The position numbers and the translations under genes are program-made. A stretch of 64,000 nucleotides of DNA from Nymphaea colorata (taxonomy: Eukaryota > Streptophyta > Magnoliopsida > Nymphaeales > Nymphaeaceae), in assembly GCF_008831285.2 (NCBI RefSeq), contig NC_045148.1, positions 8,375,001 through 8,439,000 of the forward strand, in the 5' to 3' direction. Shown in pieces: positions 1 through 12,288 of this stretch (position 1 is its first letter; the number at the start of each line of letters is the position of its first letter). Below the pieces are notes generated by a model that saw only the letters and a program-made list of their open reading frames with translations, ran no database searches and was not told where the DNA came from.

Positions 1-1519
1 AACAGGAAGAGCTCGCATCTGCCTATTGCCTTTGGCTTGATGACACAACATGATAAAATACTGATAAGCGTGTAAAGCTTGTCGCGGTACTTTGTGTTTA
101 TTCTAATGATCTTTGGTTAAGAACTTGTTGATTGAGGGATCAGATCAAAAGGAACCTAAGCTGCTTCAAAGAGGAGCTTGCTGTTGCAGTAAGTTGATGG
201 TATGTTTTGATCTTCATTGACAATATGCCAGTTACTAGTAATTTCTAAATTTTTGGTTCACTAGTTGAAATATTTCCTTTTATAAGTGAATAAATTTTAT
301 TGCGGAAAGTTGTCCTGGGAAATTCATGCTTACTTGGTACCATCACTTTCGCATTTTTTCCTCTTTGTCACTGCCTAGACATGCTAAAGCTGTGTGACAT
401 GGTTTTGCCATTTATGCACTAGGGGCGTAGGCGTTCCTATTCACTAGAAAGGGTGGGAGTGTGAGGGGAGCGAGAGAGGGGATGAAGGGGGAGGAGAAAG
501 GGTCAAATTGGAGTTCCTGAAAAACTATCTCTTGATCATGATACAACAAACAAAAGATTTAATTTTAAGGATAAAAGTGAAAAATAATATCTTTTTGTTG
601 GAGTATTTGGACTACCTAGGTGCCCGTGCCTCTGTCTATGTGTTTAGGCGCACTCAGTAAGGAGCTTAGGGGTGTCCTTTGACGACAAAGTTTTGCATGA
701 GTGTCAGTTTGTTTCTCTTTCTCTGTCATTATAGAAGTGAACTCAAGGAGAGCATCTTTTTAGAAACAATAAAGGTAACTAAAGGAAATTCTGTGCTTCC
801 AAATTCAGTTATGATTTATAAAACAAGTTTACCTCTTCCAAGAACGATGAAATGTTTTCTAACAAAAGAGACCTTTTTATCCTCTAGAAGAAGAAGTTAT
901 GGAACGTAATGGAGCACAAGTTTTGCTTTGGTGGACAACTTTCAACAACAATAGGGTTGCAGGAATTCGTAGAACATGAAGTCCAATCAAAAGGAAAATT
1001 TAAGAGCACATCAAGTAGAAGAGTTTTTCATCAAAGTAAACATGGAATTCGTTTTGTATATGGTAGCCAAGATCAGCTTCAGCAGAAGAAAATATCTGGA
1101 TGAAATGAAAACAAAGAAAAGATTAACTGTATTTGGCTTTGTTGAATTTATTTTCCTTTTCCTTACAAATGGTTGGTACTTCTGCAACATTGTCACTGTT
1201 AGATACTAATATGTGTATCTCCACCCAAATATCCACACTGACATAGAGGCATCTGCAGTACGACACAAATAACTATGCAGAAACACATGTTCAAAAAGAA
1301 CTGTCTGTCTTTCAGTCTGTCCACCAACTATTGGCGTATAAAGATGTGCATCAGACTTAGGTCTGTATTCATGTTCAATTGTTGCTTGTATTCATCCTAG
1401 ATGTACTTCAATTGTCAGCTGACATTTTGTAAAAGCATACTGTCAATTTTGTCCAGTCATAGCATATTAGATTAGATACGCAATTACGCTGAAGGTAAAT
1501 TTATATTATCTCCTTGCAG
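1..1519. other. Upstream region, no assignable gene
   Basis: I recognise no protein family here. Two stretches look exon-like: one ending at a GTAAGT donor at 189, and the open stretch 900-1103, which follows a CCTCTAG acceptor-like site. Either could belong to a gene that enters the window from the left on the + strand and ends at 1726. The frames cannot be chained with certainty. Confidence 0.3.
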
Positions 1520-1726
1520 CAGCCATGTGACTCTAATCAGCATCCCCATGAAAGACGTGCTGCTCACGACCTGGCAAGCAGGTAGATGTGAATTCAATGT
1601 TGGCTACTCATTTCGATATTTTTTTTTCTTAGGTCAAGTAGCACTTTAGGTGCATCTGAAGACAAGGATGCTTTGAACCAGGCACTAAATGTTGGTTTGC
1701 TTAATGAAACCAACCTTCTAATTTAG
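1520..1726 (+). CDS. Possible terminal exons of an unidentified gene
   Basis: Two short open segments join in frame. The first, 1520-1581 (62 bp), lies between a pyrimidine-rich TCCTTGCAG acceptor and a GTAGAT donor. The second, 1633-1726, lies after a T-rich CTTAG acceptor and ends at TAG. The joined reading is about 51 residues, starting QPCDSNQHPHERRAAHDL and ending NETNLLI. An upstream exon ending in phase 0 at 188 would be compatible. I recognise no domain. The support is splice-site quality and phase only, so this could be chance. RNA evidence would decide it. Confidence 0.3.
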
Positions 1727-2456
1727 CATTAATAGTCTTTTGCTTCCTGTAGGCAAGTCGTATGCAGGCAACATCCATTGCAATTATTTAGCGACCTAAT
1801 TTCATATTTGAGGCTTCAAACTTGGCAGTTTGGCACAGTACATCAAAGTGAAGCTATTCCTTCCTTAAAATAGACTATTTATAGGCATACATTATCTGCG
1901 CAAAATCCTCAAAACTATCGAGTAAAGTCTCCTTCATATCTGAGGCTCCAAAATTCGCATATGCTTGGTATAAGTAAATCTGCTTCACAACAGAAATAGT
2001 TGTTTGGCCTGGTAATCTGGCTAGTTGCAAACATCTCCAGGTCTTACAAATTCAATCCAATAAGGTTTCGGTTACAATAAAGGTTTCATATTCAGGAGGA
2101 TTAACACCTAAGTGGTCATAATCATGCAAGAGCTGAAACGCTTTAGTCAATACAGATTGAGCCTTGCTTAGACCATGAATCAGAAGAAGGTCCTAGTGGG
2201 AAGCACCTGAAGCTGGTCAAGATCCACTTTTCTATGTATTTTACATCTAACTCTAGATTGTTCTATTTGGGTCATATTGAAGGCTTTGATTTTCTCCATT
2301 TATTTGGGCATCCTTTAATGGAAATAAATGCTTTGTGAGTGATGGGTTCCCATCTTGAACCATATCCTTTCCTTTTATTACCCAATATCATCATCATAAA
2401 AGTGGTATTCTGTCCAAGACGGTACTACGCGAGTCAGGTCTGAGGGTACAATCAAC

Positions 2457-5400
2457 ATGAAGCGAACATGTTCGGGTTTAGTGAAGTCCAGGTCTTATGA
2501 GCTACCTGACCCACTTCAGCTCTCAGGTGTAATAGGGGATGTGCTGCGGCCATTCTCTCCAAGTATCATGATGGAGGTAAGGTATGGTAGCATGACACTT
2601 ATGAGCGGAAGCGCCAAGAAGCCATCTGAGGTAGCCATGGTACCATTAGTGCGGATAGGTGGAGGGATTTCTAATGGAATGCTCTATACTCTGGTAAGAA
2701 AATGCTTTTTTACATTGCATAATAATGATGGATGATTTTGATATTCATTTTTGATGATGACGGCTTTTGAGATTTGAGGTCTTGGGCATGGTGTTCAACT
2801 GCTTATAGAGTCAGGGTAGGATCTTGCAATAGGTTGATCTGGATTGAGAGCCAAGTAAATCTCAGTTGATGATGACTCTGTCTGAGACTGGCTTTGGAGA
2901 TCTTTCCACCAAATCATGTAGATAAGTTTATTTATATTTGGGTTCATGCCATATGCTTTGAAGCATAAAATACACAAAAAACGTTTTTTTGTTCAGAAAA
3001 TAGCTGTTTAAAACATGAAAAGTAAGTCAGCCAAAAAAACAGCAAAAACTATTGTTTTTTTGAAAAGGGCACATATTTTTTTTCACATTTTTCCCTTTGT
3101 TTCATTTTAGGTGTTTTTTCATGTTTTTTTAACGCCAAACTACTTTTTTCTGTTTTTTAATTTTTCTTTGTTGCTTATCTACTTATATTTTTTGTGTTGT
3201 CTTATTAGTTTCTCATTTATTTTAGTTTCCCCTGTTTTTTAAGATTTTTTTATTTTTTAAAAAATTTACCATATTTTTCCCCTTTTTCCAGACTTGCCGT
3301 ATTATAACTGAGAAAACCATCGCCGTTTAAACCATGAAAATGCTAGTGATTATGGCTTCAATTCAATCCTATTTTGAGCATACCATGCCTTAGGCTCGTT
3401 TATATTTTCATTTGCTTGGTTTTGCTTTTGTATGGTGAAGGACTGTTTTCTGGTTTTCTCCATTGACACTATCTGACCAACCAACCTTGTAATATTTTCT
3501 GTTCATGGTTAGATCTCCTTACCTTAGCAAGCACCCTCAAATTTTCACGTTGAACAGAGGAAGGAAAAACAAAAATGAGCAAGATGCAGTAGGCTCAGTA
3601 GGAATTGAACTGGTCGCCACTGCATATTTAGGGCCTCGATCATTAGAGCTGGTCTTCGATTAAAAAAGAGTATCCACCAATTGCATGCAGACGTAGAAAT
3701 GAGATGAGCTAACTTTACCTGAGCTCTTTCGTGGTTGTTTGTTACGTCCTTGATGCCAGAGGCAGTCCACGTTGTGCCTATGGCTAGGCTTGCATGGATG
3801 CACCTGGCCTCATTTGGCTTGAGATTGCCATATGGGTGTGTATATGCAAATGGTTTAGATTCAAGTCGGAGCCCTGATCATATCCAAATCGTTTGGAAAG
3901 ACCCCAGGTTTTTATTTGGATTAAGTTTGGCATTGGGATCCAAATCTGGATCATATGGCAACTATATCTTTAAGTACATAAATATGTTATTTTATGCTAG
4001 CCGAATTCAATTTAACTTTTGTTTTACGGTATTGTTTTCAAATTTCAAAATTGAATCCACATTCTGCTAGTGCGTAGATCCAATTTTGTCTGATTGATTG
4101 GCATCCTTAATGGGTAAGCTAGAGCAACCATGAATATCTTGGGATGTCCCAGTTTGAATTGTGATCCGTACATGGTGCAGTTGACCTTTTTTGAAGTTTG
4201 AAAATTGAAGAACAAATCAAAATTATTCTGATTACTAGGAAGGGCCAAAAATTCTAACGAATTGAGTATAGAAATTCCAAAATGGGGTTTGGATGGCCCA
4301 TGTTGCATTATTTCCTATTATTTTCAGTCTAACTTATTTGTAAAATGTCCTCTTGAAAATCAGTGTTGCTGCATTTGGCATATCTGAACTTTTCTATGTT
4401 CCATGTTTGGAAACCCAACTTTTTCCAGCTATGTGCCTGATGGCCGATGGGATGTAGCATCAGTTTCCAAACATGCCAAAGTATTGATTTATAGTTTTAT
4501 ACTGATTCAAAGCAATATATCCACAAATATTCATCCCTTAAATCCAGAAAAATGTTTAATGATCAGGGTTCCTGCCTCTTTCTAATATGTTGAAACTTTA
4601 AAATTTTTGCTAGATACTTTTACCTTAGTGGAGAATGATCCTCTGTGTTGTGGGCATGTATGTGCATATGCATGTGTATATGAGTTTAACAAAGTTGAAA
4701 AAATGAAGTTATTTGATACTTCCAGATTATGGTGGACCCAGATCATCCTAGCCCTTCAAGGCCTACACAGAGGGAACAGCTTCTTTGGTATGCTAAAAAT
4801 ATCTTTCCTCTTATCTATCAATGATTTTTTTTTTCATGTTATTAACATAAAATAATTAGAAAACAAGGGGTAAAGTGTCTAATCTAAAAACATTAATTTT
4901 GCACAGGTTGAAGACAGATATCCCAGCTGGATTAAGTTCTGCTTTTGGTTTGTCACAATCTCTTTTCATTCATTTTCCTCAGTCTACTAATGGTGTATTG
5001 TCATGCTTTATTTCTTGTGTTTTGGTATGATAGATTTGCATCTATTATTATTTATCATATATTAGCATGATGAATTTGTATTTTAGATTATTATATTTTG
5101 TGATAAAGGGGACACTGGTTGGGATATGTTTAGGACCACTTCAATGTTCTCCAAGGAAACCCTTAATTTTTTCTCATGCCCACTCCCTGATTCCTTGCAG
5201 CATAAGTCCCTCACCGAAGAAATTAATCTCTTTCTGGAGTTTCATTAGTGCCTTTCTCAGTAGAACATGCAACTGCTTCATGTTGCCAAGAAGAGCTCTG
5301 CCCCCACCTGGTTAAAGAGTTCAATAACAAAGTTGAATCTGATGTTGATAAATGTCGAACATAGCATGTAGGTATATAAGTGGATCAGATATATCTGATG

Positions 5401-7621
5401 TTGTGTCCATTTAGTCAATTCTAGTAAAATAGTTGAGATCCAGTTATTATCAAATTCAGATTCAGTATTCAGTTTCATTATTGAATCCAAATCTGAGTCT
5501 GATGTTCAACTGAAATCTGCTGAAGGTCCAATCTGGTTACGTATAAATGTTAAATCTTATAATGGCTGGGTCTGAGTGCGGTTTCAAAATACATTATCTG
5601 AATCCAGCTTTGAATCTAAATCTGATTATGTAGGGTCGATCTACTTGAATTGGATATCGTCCGAAGTAAAACTGTTTATATCCCTAATGGCATATACAGC
5701 ACATCTTTTCGCTCAATGCTCTTTGTAGTATTAGTAATGGAATCCATTAAATTCTCTATTCCAAGGAAAAAATTGTCTGCACTTTAATGGCTCCACATGC
5801 CAGGTTATGGAGTTTGGTCTAAATCTTTCAATTGATGGAGGGCCATAGTTTTGTAACTTTATAATTTATATAAAGCTGTATTCTAAATCCAAACTAATCA
5901 TCCTAGTATCCAAAGCACACATTTACCCAAAGTGCTCACCTTTTCAACTAGGCTGGTCACCTACACACCAAAAAAAAAGACCTCCTTTTTTCCTTCATTT
6001 TCTACTTTTACCTCTATTGTATTTTCCCCTTTTATTCTTTTTCCCTCTTTATTCTTGTTCTTTTTTTTTTCTCCTTCTCCTCCTCCTCCTTCCTCGAACT
6101 TTTTTCTTCCATTTACTGTTTCTGGCTTGCTGCCTAGGTTTTTCTGAAGGTGCACCACTTAGACCTGCCTAGGACTTTTGACTGTTAAGCTAATTGTGAA
6201 CTTCCTAGTGGATGCAGAAAGAATACCTAGGAATTTCATTCTGAGAACAAGCATGTAAAACATGCGCTTCTTTCAGTTGTACATAATATAGTAGCATCAT
6301 ATACTATACTATGTAAAGTAACTTTTGAGAAACTAATATCTTACATCCTTGAAGGTTTAAGGGGTCTAACTGTAACTGATGGTGTGACATCTTATCTTAC
6401 AATATGATAGAACGTGTATTTCGTGTTGCACCTTTAATTTTTAAGAAGGTGAGAGAAGAGGTTTTTGTTGAATTCAAACTTAATATTAAGCTTTTCAGGG
6501 ATGATATTCTTGCACATTTAAAATAAAAACAGAAAATTTAGACTAATTTCATGCAACAATTTCATATACGAGTCTATTTTTGTCCACAAAAATAAAAAAC
6601 TTCAACTATATGTCCATTAAGTTGTTTCAGCACTCTGATGAGCAAGTCATACACAATAGAACTTGTATACTTGATACCTATTTATGTAGAAGCAGTTTAG
6701 GAGGTTGATTTTTAAGTTTTAATTATTTCCAATGTAGCATATACTTGTTATTTGTTAAGTTTATGCAATTCATATTTTTTATAAAGAGCATTTTTCGTTA
6801 TCTTTTTATGTTGTTTCTTTTTCTAATTTTTTGTTGATATTTTCATATTGGAAAAATAAGTTTGTGATTTTTCACATTAACATGACGTAACATTACTTGT
6901 CTAATTTTGGACTTGACTGGTAAATTTTAAAACGCATTTTACAACATTGACTTAAGTGTCACCAAATAGCTTAAGTACCATTTGGCTGTTGTTGATATGC
7001 TACTGGCTGCGTTAGCTAAATTACATGGAGGGTCCAATTAACATTGATATAAGTGTAATTGATAAAACTCCTGATGCTGTATTCAGCCTGTTTACAGCCA
7101 AGGTATTATTGTCTTCATTCTAATGATAGCACCAGCAATAGCTTTTTAAATGCAGTCGATACTATAGCTATTATATGGAGGGTGGCATCGTTGTTGTCAT
7201 TGCTATGATCTTCTTCATTATAGTGGTTCTGCAGTAATCGTGGTGTCAGTGTATGTTTTATATCTATATTAACGTGTATGTGCATGCAGGATACTTTAGA
7301 TGGTTATAAAATTGTTATATTTTTAGTTTTTACCATTTCCTCTTCAATGGCAAAACAGGTAATCAAGTGGTAGAGTACATGGCTCCCAATCCACGGCTTG
7401 GCATACACCGTTATGTCATCATGCTGTTCAAGCAGAAGCAGCCACTTCGCATGCTTGAGCGAGTTCCTCTATCACGAGATAATTTCTCGACTGAAGCATT
7501 TACTGCATCCTTGGGTATGGAGACAGCAGCGGCCGTATTCTTCAGTTGTGGTCGTGAAAGGGCACCCCGTTCTAGTTCAAGCTACAGGATATACGGTGAA
7601 CGGGTCATGGAACATGGATAA
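2457..7621 (+). CDS. PEBP (FT/TFL1/MFT-family) protein, divergent
   Basis: This is a phosphatidylethanolamine-binding-protein gene of the family that controls flowering, meristem fate or germination in plants. Exons are 2457-2693, 4726-4787 (62 bp), 4907-4947 (41 bp) and 7359-7621. The 62- and 41-bp middle exons are the hallmark of FT/TFL1 genes, and all phases join to give 200 residues. Visible motifs are DPLQLSGVIGDVLRPF (from residue 18), DPDHP (83-87) and GIHRYV (128-133). The position of FT Tyr85/TFL1 His88 is Gln97. The next pocket residue, normally His in the LHW motif, is Leu99. The segment-B position (FT Gln140/TFL1 Asp144) is Asp154 in a TFL1-like SRDNF context, while PNPRLGIHRYV recalls MFT. 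The N-terminus is about 11 residues longer than in FT, and an unusual Ser-rich tail replaces the usual short end. Introns 1 and 3 are each over 2 kb and contain repeats. Family assignment is firm; the subclade and function are not. Confidence 0.9.
2980..3310 (+). repeat. AT-rich dispersed repeat, copy 1 (in PEBP intron 1)
   Basis: This T-rich element of about 320 bp shares landmarks with 49390-49710 (same orientation) and with 45780-46110 and 52830-53130 (opposite orientation). They have in common a run about AACGCCAAACTA/AATGCCAAATAG, then CTACTTATAT, GTTNTNTTATTAGTTTCTCA and TTTACCATATTTTTCCC. It has no coding potential. The class is unknown. Confidence 0.6.
5960..6110 (+). repeat. Pyrimidine-rich tract in PEBP intron 3
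   Basis: A low-complexity T/C-rich stretch. Open reading frames over it on both strands are composition artefacts. The rest of this intron (4948-7358) holds AT-rich sequence and stretches rich in AATCCAAATCTG-like words (about 5390-5690), with no recognisable gene. Confidence 0.6.
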
Positions 7622-7640
7622 GTGTAAGTCTACCGGTTGT

Positions 7641-7845
7641 CTGATGATACTGTTAGATTTTTGAGAATAGAGGATTTTTGGACTCGATGAATAGATGAGA
7701 TTTAGTCCTACTGTTGGTGCTAACAAGTCGTGTGTGTGTGTGTATTTGTGTGGTGTCAGTGATGGCACTGTTAGATGTTTGAGAATATGAGGATGTTTGG
7801 ACTCGATGAATAGATGAGAATTAGTCCTATTGTTGGTCACAAGTC
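7641..7845 (+). repeat. Imperfect tandem duplication downstream of PEBP
   Basis: About 88 bp beginning CTGATGATACTGTTAGAT (7641-7729) recurs with point changes at about 7759-7845. Both copies contain GACTCGATGAATAGATGAGA and TTAGTCCTA. A TG-rich spacer separates them. The repeat lies just after the PEBP stop and may be part of the 3' UTR. Confidence 0.8.
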
Positions 7846-7858
7846 ACATTTGTGTAGT

Positions 7859-7898
7859 GCACACACACACCACACACAAAATATGTTGGTGTGTGTGT

Positions 7899-7955
<57 letters not shown>
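7859..7955 (+). repeat. (CA)n / (TG)n inverted pair followed by (TA)n
   Basis: A CACACACACCACACACA arm is followed after about 10 bases by a TGTGTGTGGTGTGTGTG arm that is its reverse complement, then by (TG)n and by (TA)n to 7955. The interrupted CC/GG positions match, so a hairpin is possible. Confidence 0.75.
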
Positions 7956-8480
7956 GTATGGTGTTTATTTTCTGCAGCAGATGTAACTGATATCGCAGAT
8001 GTATGGTACGCTATCGGACACCACCTGAGCACCACGCTGCCCGTGTTAGGTACAGACTACAGTCAACATATCCAAGACCGTGATCATCATATTTTGGATT
8101 CGGTTAAAATTCAACTTAAAATTGGGTTTTTTTTTTTTTAATCACATCGTGTATGTTAGTATGACAATTGTTTTGCTTATATTGTCTTGGAATGCTTATA
8201 GAATATAAGTTCATAGCAATGTTTAACGTACGTGACTGGTGCACGTATGCCGAACCTTGTATGTTAGATGAACTGAGTTTATTTCTCCATCATCATCATC
8301 ATCCTATGATTCTGTACTTTGTTCATTAGTTTTTTTCTTTATAATTTATAAGTTATGCATATCATGAATGTATTGTGTTGTTTGTTTAAAATTTTATTTT
8401 GTACTAGAAAATGTCCATCATCATTTTTTTTAAAAAAATTTCTCTCAACTGTTCACTATGATGAATCAAGCTTCTCATGA

Positions 8481-8703
8481 GTGAGCTGGGTGATTCTGGG
8501 TAGCCAGAACCAGTATCCAGTTTGCCACATACAAGGTGATGCCCTCATACCTACTGTTTTGGAAAATCCCCTTTGCCGGCTCTCAATTGACCCCCCCTGA
8601 CCTTGATGATGCACATGCACTGCATTTACAACGGGACGCTGAAGTGCAGGACAAACATTTTGAACTCGCGAATCAATCGGAGCAGTCATACAGTTGGCAG
8701 TAA
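8481..8703 (+). pseudogene. Possible relic exon broken at a C7 homopolymer
   Basis: Frame 8481-8597 reads a protein-like stretch (QYPVCHIQGDALIPTVLE and on) and stops at TGA 8598-8600, just after seven Cs (8591-8597). A second frame continues immediately with equally protein-like, acidic and Gln-rich sequence to TAA at 8701. A one-base length change in the C run would connect the two. I do not recognise the family. It could be a relic exon, a sequencing slip in a homopolymer, or chance. Confidence 0.3.
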
Positions 8704-11700
8704 ATGAAAAAAAGATGGAAGCAAATAACGATAGTGGAATCAGGAGGAATCAACTGCTTTGAATAATATTAAATGATTGATGAGATTTGCTGAAACAGGA
8801 TGAAGTAGGAAGCGAATTGGGGGCAACCAACAAATCTTAGAATAGAGAAGCGAGTTTCCTGGTAATTATTTCCTGCTATGCATCAGAGACTTGGAGTTGC
8901 GGGTAGACCTTCTGATTAAAACTCTCCGAAGTTGATGTGCTCTAACTTTTTTAGTCCAAAAGTGAATATTCTGAGATTTTCCGCTTGGCGGTTTTCAAGA
9001 AACCTGTGAAGAAAATCTGAGATCTTGAAACCCATCTTCTGCAATTGGCTTAAAAAAATGCTGAAACCTCTGATTTATCTTTTCAATGGAATCTCCCTAA
9101 TTCATCATTAAGCTTTTTTGCAGATAACCTTTTTGCTCCCAATTGCCAAAATCTTTCTCAATACCTTCACGTGAAATGCTCGCCTAAAGAAAGACAATAA
9201 CTTTGGTAAAAAGAAAAGGTGAAAGACTCCAACGAGAAAAGAAGCATTGGAAGGAGGCCCATGTTCAGCACAGTCGCTATACTTTCTTTGTAACAATTAC
9301 AGGCTTTTGGTTTGAATTATTGTACTTGAGATGTCAATTGGTTTCATATTCATGCTTTCTCCCGTGGAAGTGTAAAAACGGAAAAAGCAAAGATAAAAAG
9401 GAAAAGTTGAGAGCACTATGGTAAGAGTAGCTGGAGTCCAGGCATAAAGATGGCCTACTCTTTTAGGCACTAATTGGTGCATGTCAATGTTTCAGATTTG
9501 GATTGGATATTCAACCAAACCTGATTCGATTAGTCGGATTCCAACGCTCTCTCAGTAGATTAGGTGGAAACAAATTAGCAAATTTGAGATTCAGATGCGG
9601 TATTCAGCTTTTGGCTTGAATCTGAACAAGTCTGAATCCTGATAAATATTCCCAATGATAATCGTCATCATCATAATCATACTCTCAACTTTTTTGCAGC
9701 ATTGCAGTAATCAATATTCAATCTCAAAATCCGGAGTTCAATGAAGGTGGCAAAAGTGACTGAAGAACAGTAATATGCAACATTTCATATTTTTACGTTC
9801 CTTACTTAGAGCTTTCAGCATGTTACCTATGGAGCTGTTTGGCAATAGTAACACTCTGTTATTGCTTAGTGAATCTTCCCCAAGAAATGGGGCAAATTCA
9901 TACGACACTGTAACAAGTGCTTCATGAGTCTGCTTCACTTTTGGGAATGATTCATGGGATAGAATAATATGTTACTATTGCTAAACAGCCCCTACCAATG
10001 CAAGTGCATTGGTGAGCTATATGATTTGGATCTAATTTCTTTCAATTTGAACAATGTGAAATCAAGTACAAATGAGTGGAAGTTTAATGGCTAATCGTGC
10101 ATTCAAACGCTGTTTCAAACGCAAGATTTGGACATCAAATCTGATCTCCGGTACTAATTGGATCAAATTGATGGATTTTGATGGATTATAAATTTGAAAC
10201 CGAACACATTAAAGAACTGACCTTCAAACTCTCCGTACATGCAATCCAAGGATACTGAAGAAAAAAATTGTGAGTTGGTTTGAAGGTCCAACAGAACCCA
10301 GTTCATGCGTAACCTTAGACCAACAGCTACCCAAAAACCTGATCGCCTCTTCTTCAGCTGGGTTCGGCCTTTTCAAGGGCAACTTCATCTTAGCATGAGC
10401 CGCGAGTCGAGCAGAGCTGGACCTTTCGAGGTTGAACGAGCTACCCTAAAATGTGCTTAGCTCAGCTCAATGCGAGCCGCAAGCTGAGCCGGGACAGACT
10501 TTTGAAGTAAACCAGATCTCTAAAGCTTGAATACTCCATGCCCCTTATACCTTGTGATGCAGAGCCAGAAGCAGAATCCAGATCCATATTTATAAAACTA
10601 GATCTGGATAAGTTTCAATGTCTGTAAACAGATCCAAATCGCAATCCATCCCTTTCTTTATATAAAGGGACATGCATTGAAAGTTGGAAAGGAAATAAAT
10701 TGCAAGCTCTTTCTTAGTTTTCTTTTGTTCTTTCTTTTCGTCTAGGCATTTACTTGAGTTATAATTAGTTTTAAGCATACTTTTAGCTTAGTTATGAGTG
10801 TGGATGGATTAGGGTTCCTTAATCTTAATTCGTCTTGCATTGCCTTGGTTTCTAAAAGGAAGCAAAGCAAAGGTAAGAGCATTCTAATGGTTGGATTTGT
10901 TCAACATGTTCTAACTTCAACTTTCAATTTCAGTTGGTCCAAATGATGAACCAAACCAACGGTCTCCTTGAGGCATTTCCCAGGTCTCCATGCCTAAGAT
11001 TTTGCCAATATTTGGCGGGCAAGACCAAAAATTTCCTTTTTTAGTACATATTTGATGAAGGCCATTGGTTGCTACACGATATCCCATCAGAACTCCGAAG
11101 TTAAGTTAGCCGAATAAGTTTTTTTTAGGTTTACTTCTTCTTCTTCTTTCTTTTTTTTTTTTCTTTTTTTTTTTTTGTCTCATAGAGCATTTGGTTGGTA
11201 ATCAGGTGGGACTCGCTTGTCTAAGCATCATAATTACAGTAAAAAGACATCCAGAAATTTCAAATGGAGACCACATTTTTTGGGCTAATTATAAAGGTGG
11301 CCTTTCTCTGTTGTGCCTTTCCTTCCAAATCAGCACTCTGCGCTTCAATGTGAATTTTTAGACGATACGATTAAGATTTCCCTTTGCACGTTATCTTCCG
11401 CTAACAGAAAATCACTCGTTTTTCATTAACAATAAAAAAAAACTCAAGAACATAATTTCTTAGCATTTCTGAATGTTTTGTATTATGAAATTAATCAAGG
11501 TCCCAAGGGCAGTTCTCTCTCTCTCTCTCTCCCTAGATCTCAAGATGTTTCTTTATGTTTGCTGAGACTTTTTCTTGGTAGGAAAAAGTTCTTTCATTTT
11601 TTTTTGGGGTTTCTACATTGAAAACCTATTAGTAAAACCAGAATTCTTCTCCTCTCTACAAACTTATGCCATGGTATCCTAGATAACTCACATATTTCTT

Positions 11701-12288
11701 GTGAAATCTTAGGTCTGGATTTGAGATTGTTCAAAAGTTAGCTGGTGTGAGGATAAAAAAATTAGGTAAAATGGAATGAGGGAAGAAACTTTCTCAACAG
11801 TGTGAAAAGAAATGTAGAGTGGGGAACACAAGTTTCAACCAACCCCTACTTTTTGTCTGCAACTCCACCCTTTGCTTTTTCTTTTTACAGCAGACTACCT
11901 TTTCTTTTCACCTTTTATTTATTTATTTTTTAATTTATTTTCTTTAAGTAAGTAGGTAGCAGCTTCAACTTTTGTCCTTTCATTCTTTCAGTGCCCAATC
12001 AAAGGAGCTTTTAGTCTCCCACTCATGGCCCCATCAGTGGATATCCAAAGAATCAAGGCCACTTATTTTGTCTTCCCTTCCCTTAGATTTTTGAATCAAT
12101 GAGGTGGCTAGGGTTGCCCTACACATGATTATTGGGTCTCTCATTTGGTTAGCAATTAGTTCACATCTGGGCCCCCAAACACCCATCTTTAATTTTAAAC
12201 TTATGCAAATAATCAATAGATTATTTTATAACTATAATTATAGCTATATATATATATATATATATATGGTATCATTGATAATTTTTAT
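8704..12288. other. Intergenic, no gene seen
   Basis: AT-rich sequence with short open frames that do not resemble known proteins. It contains stretches rich in CAAATCTGAATC-like words (about 9490-9650 and 10560-10640), poly-T runs near 11140-11180, a CT run near 11515-11531, and a (TA)n run at about 12245-12267. Confidence 0.6.
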
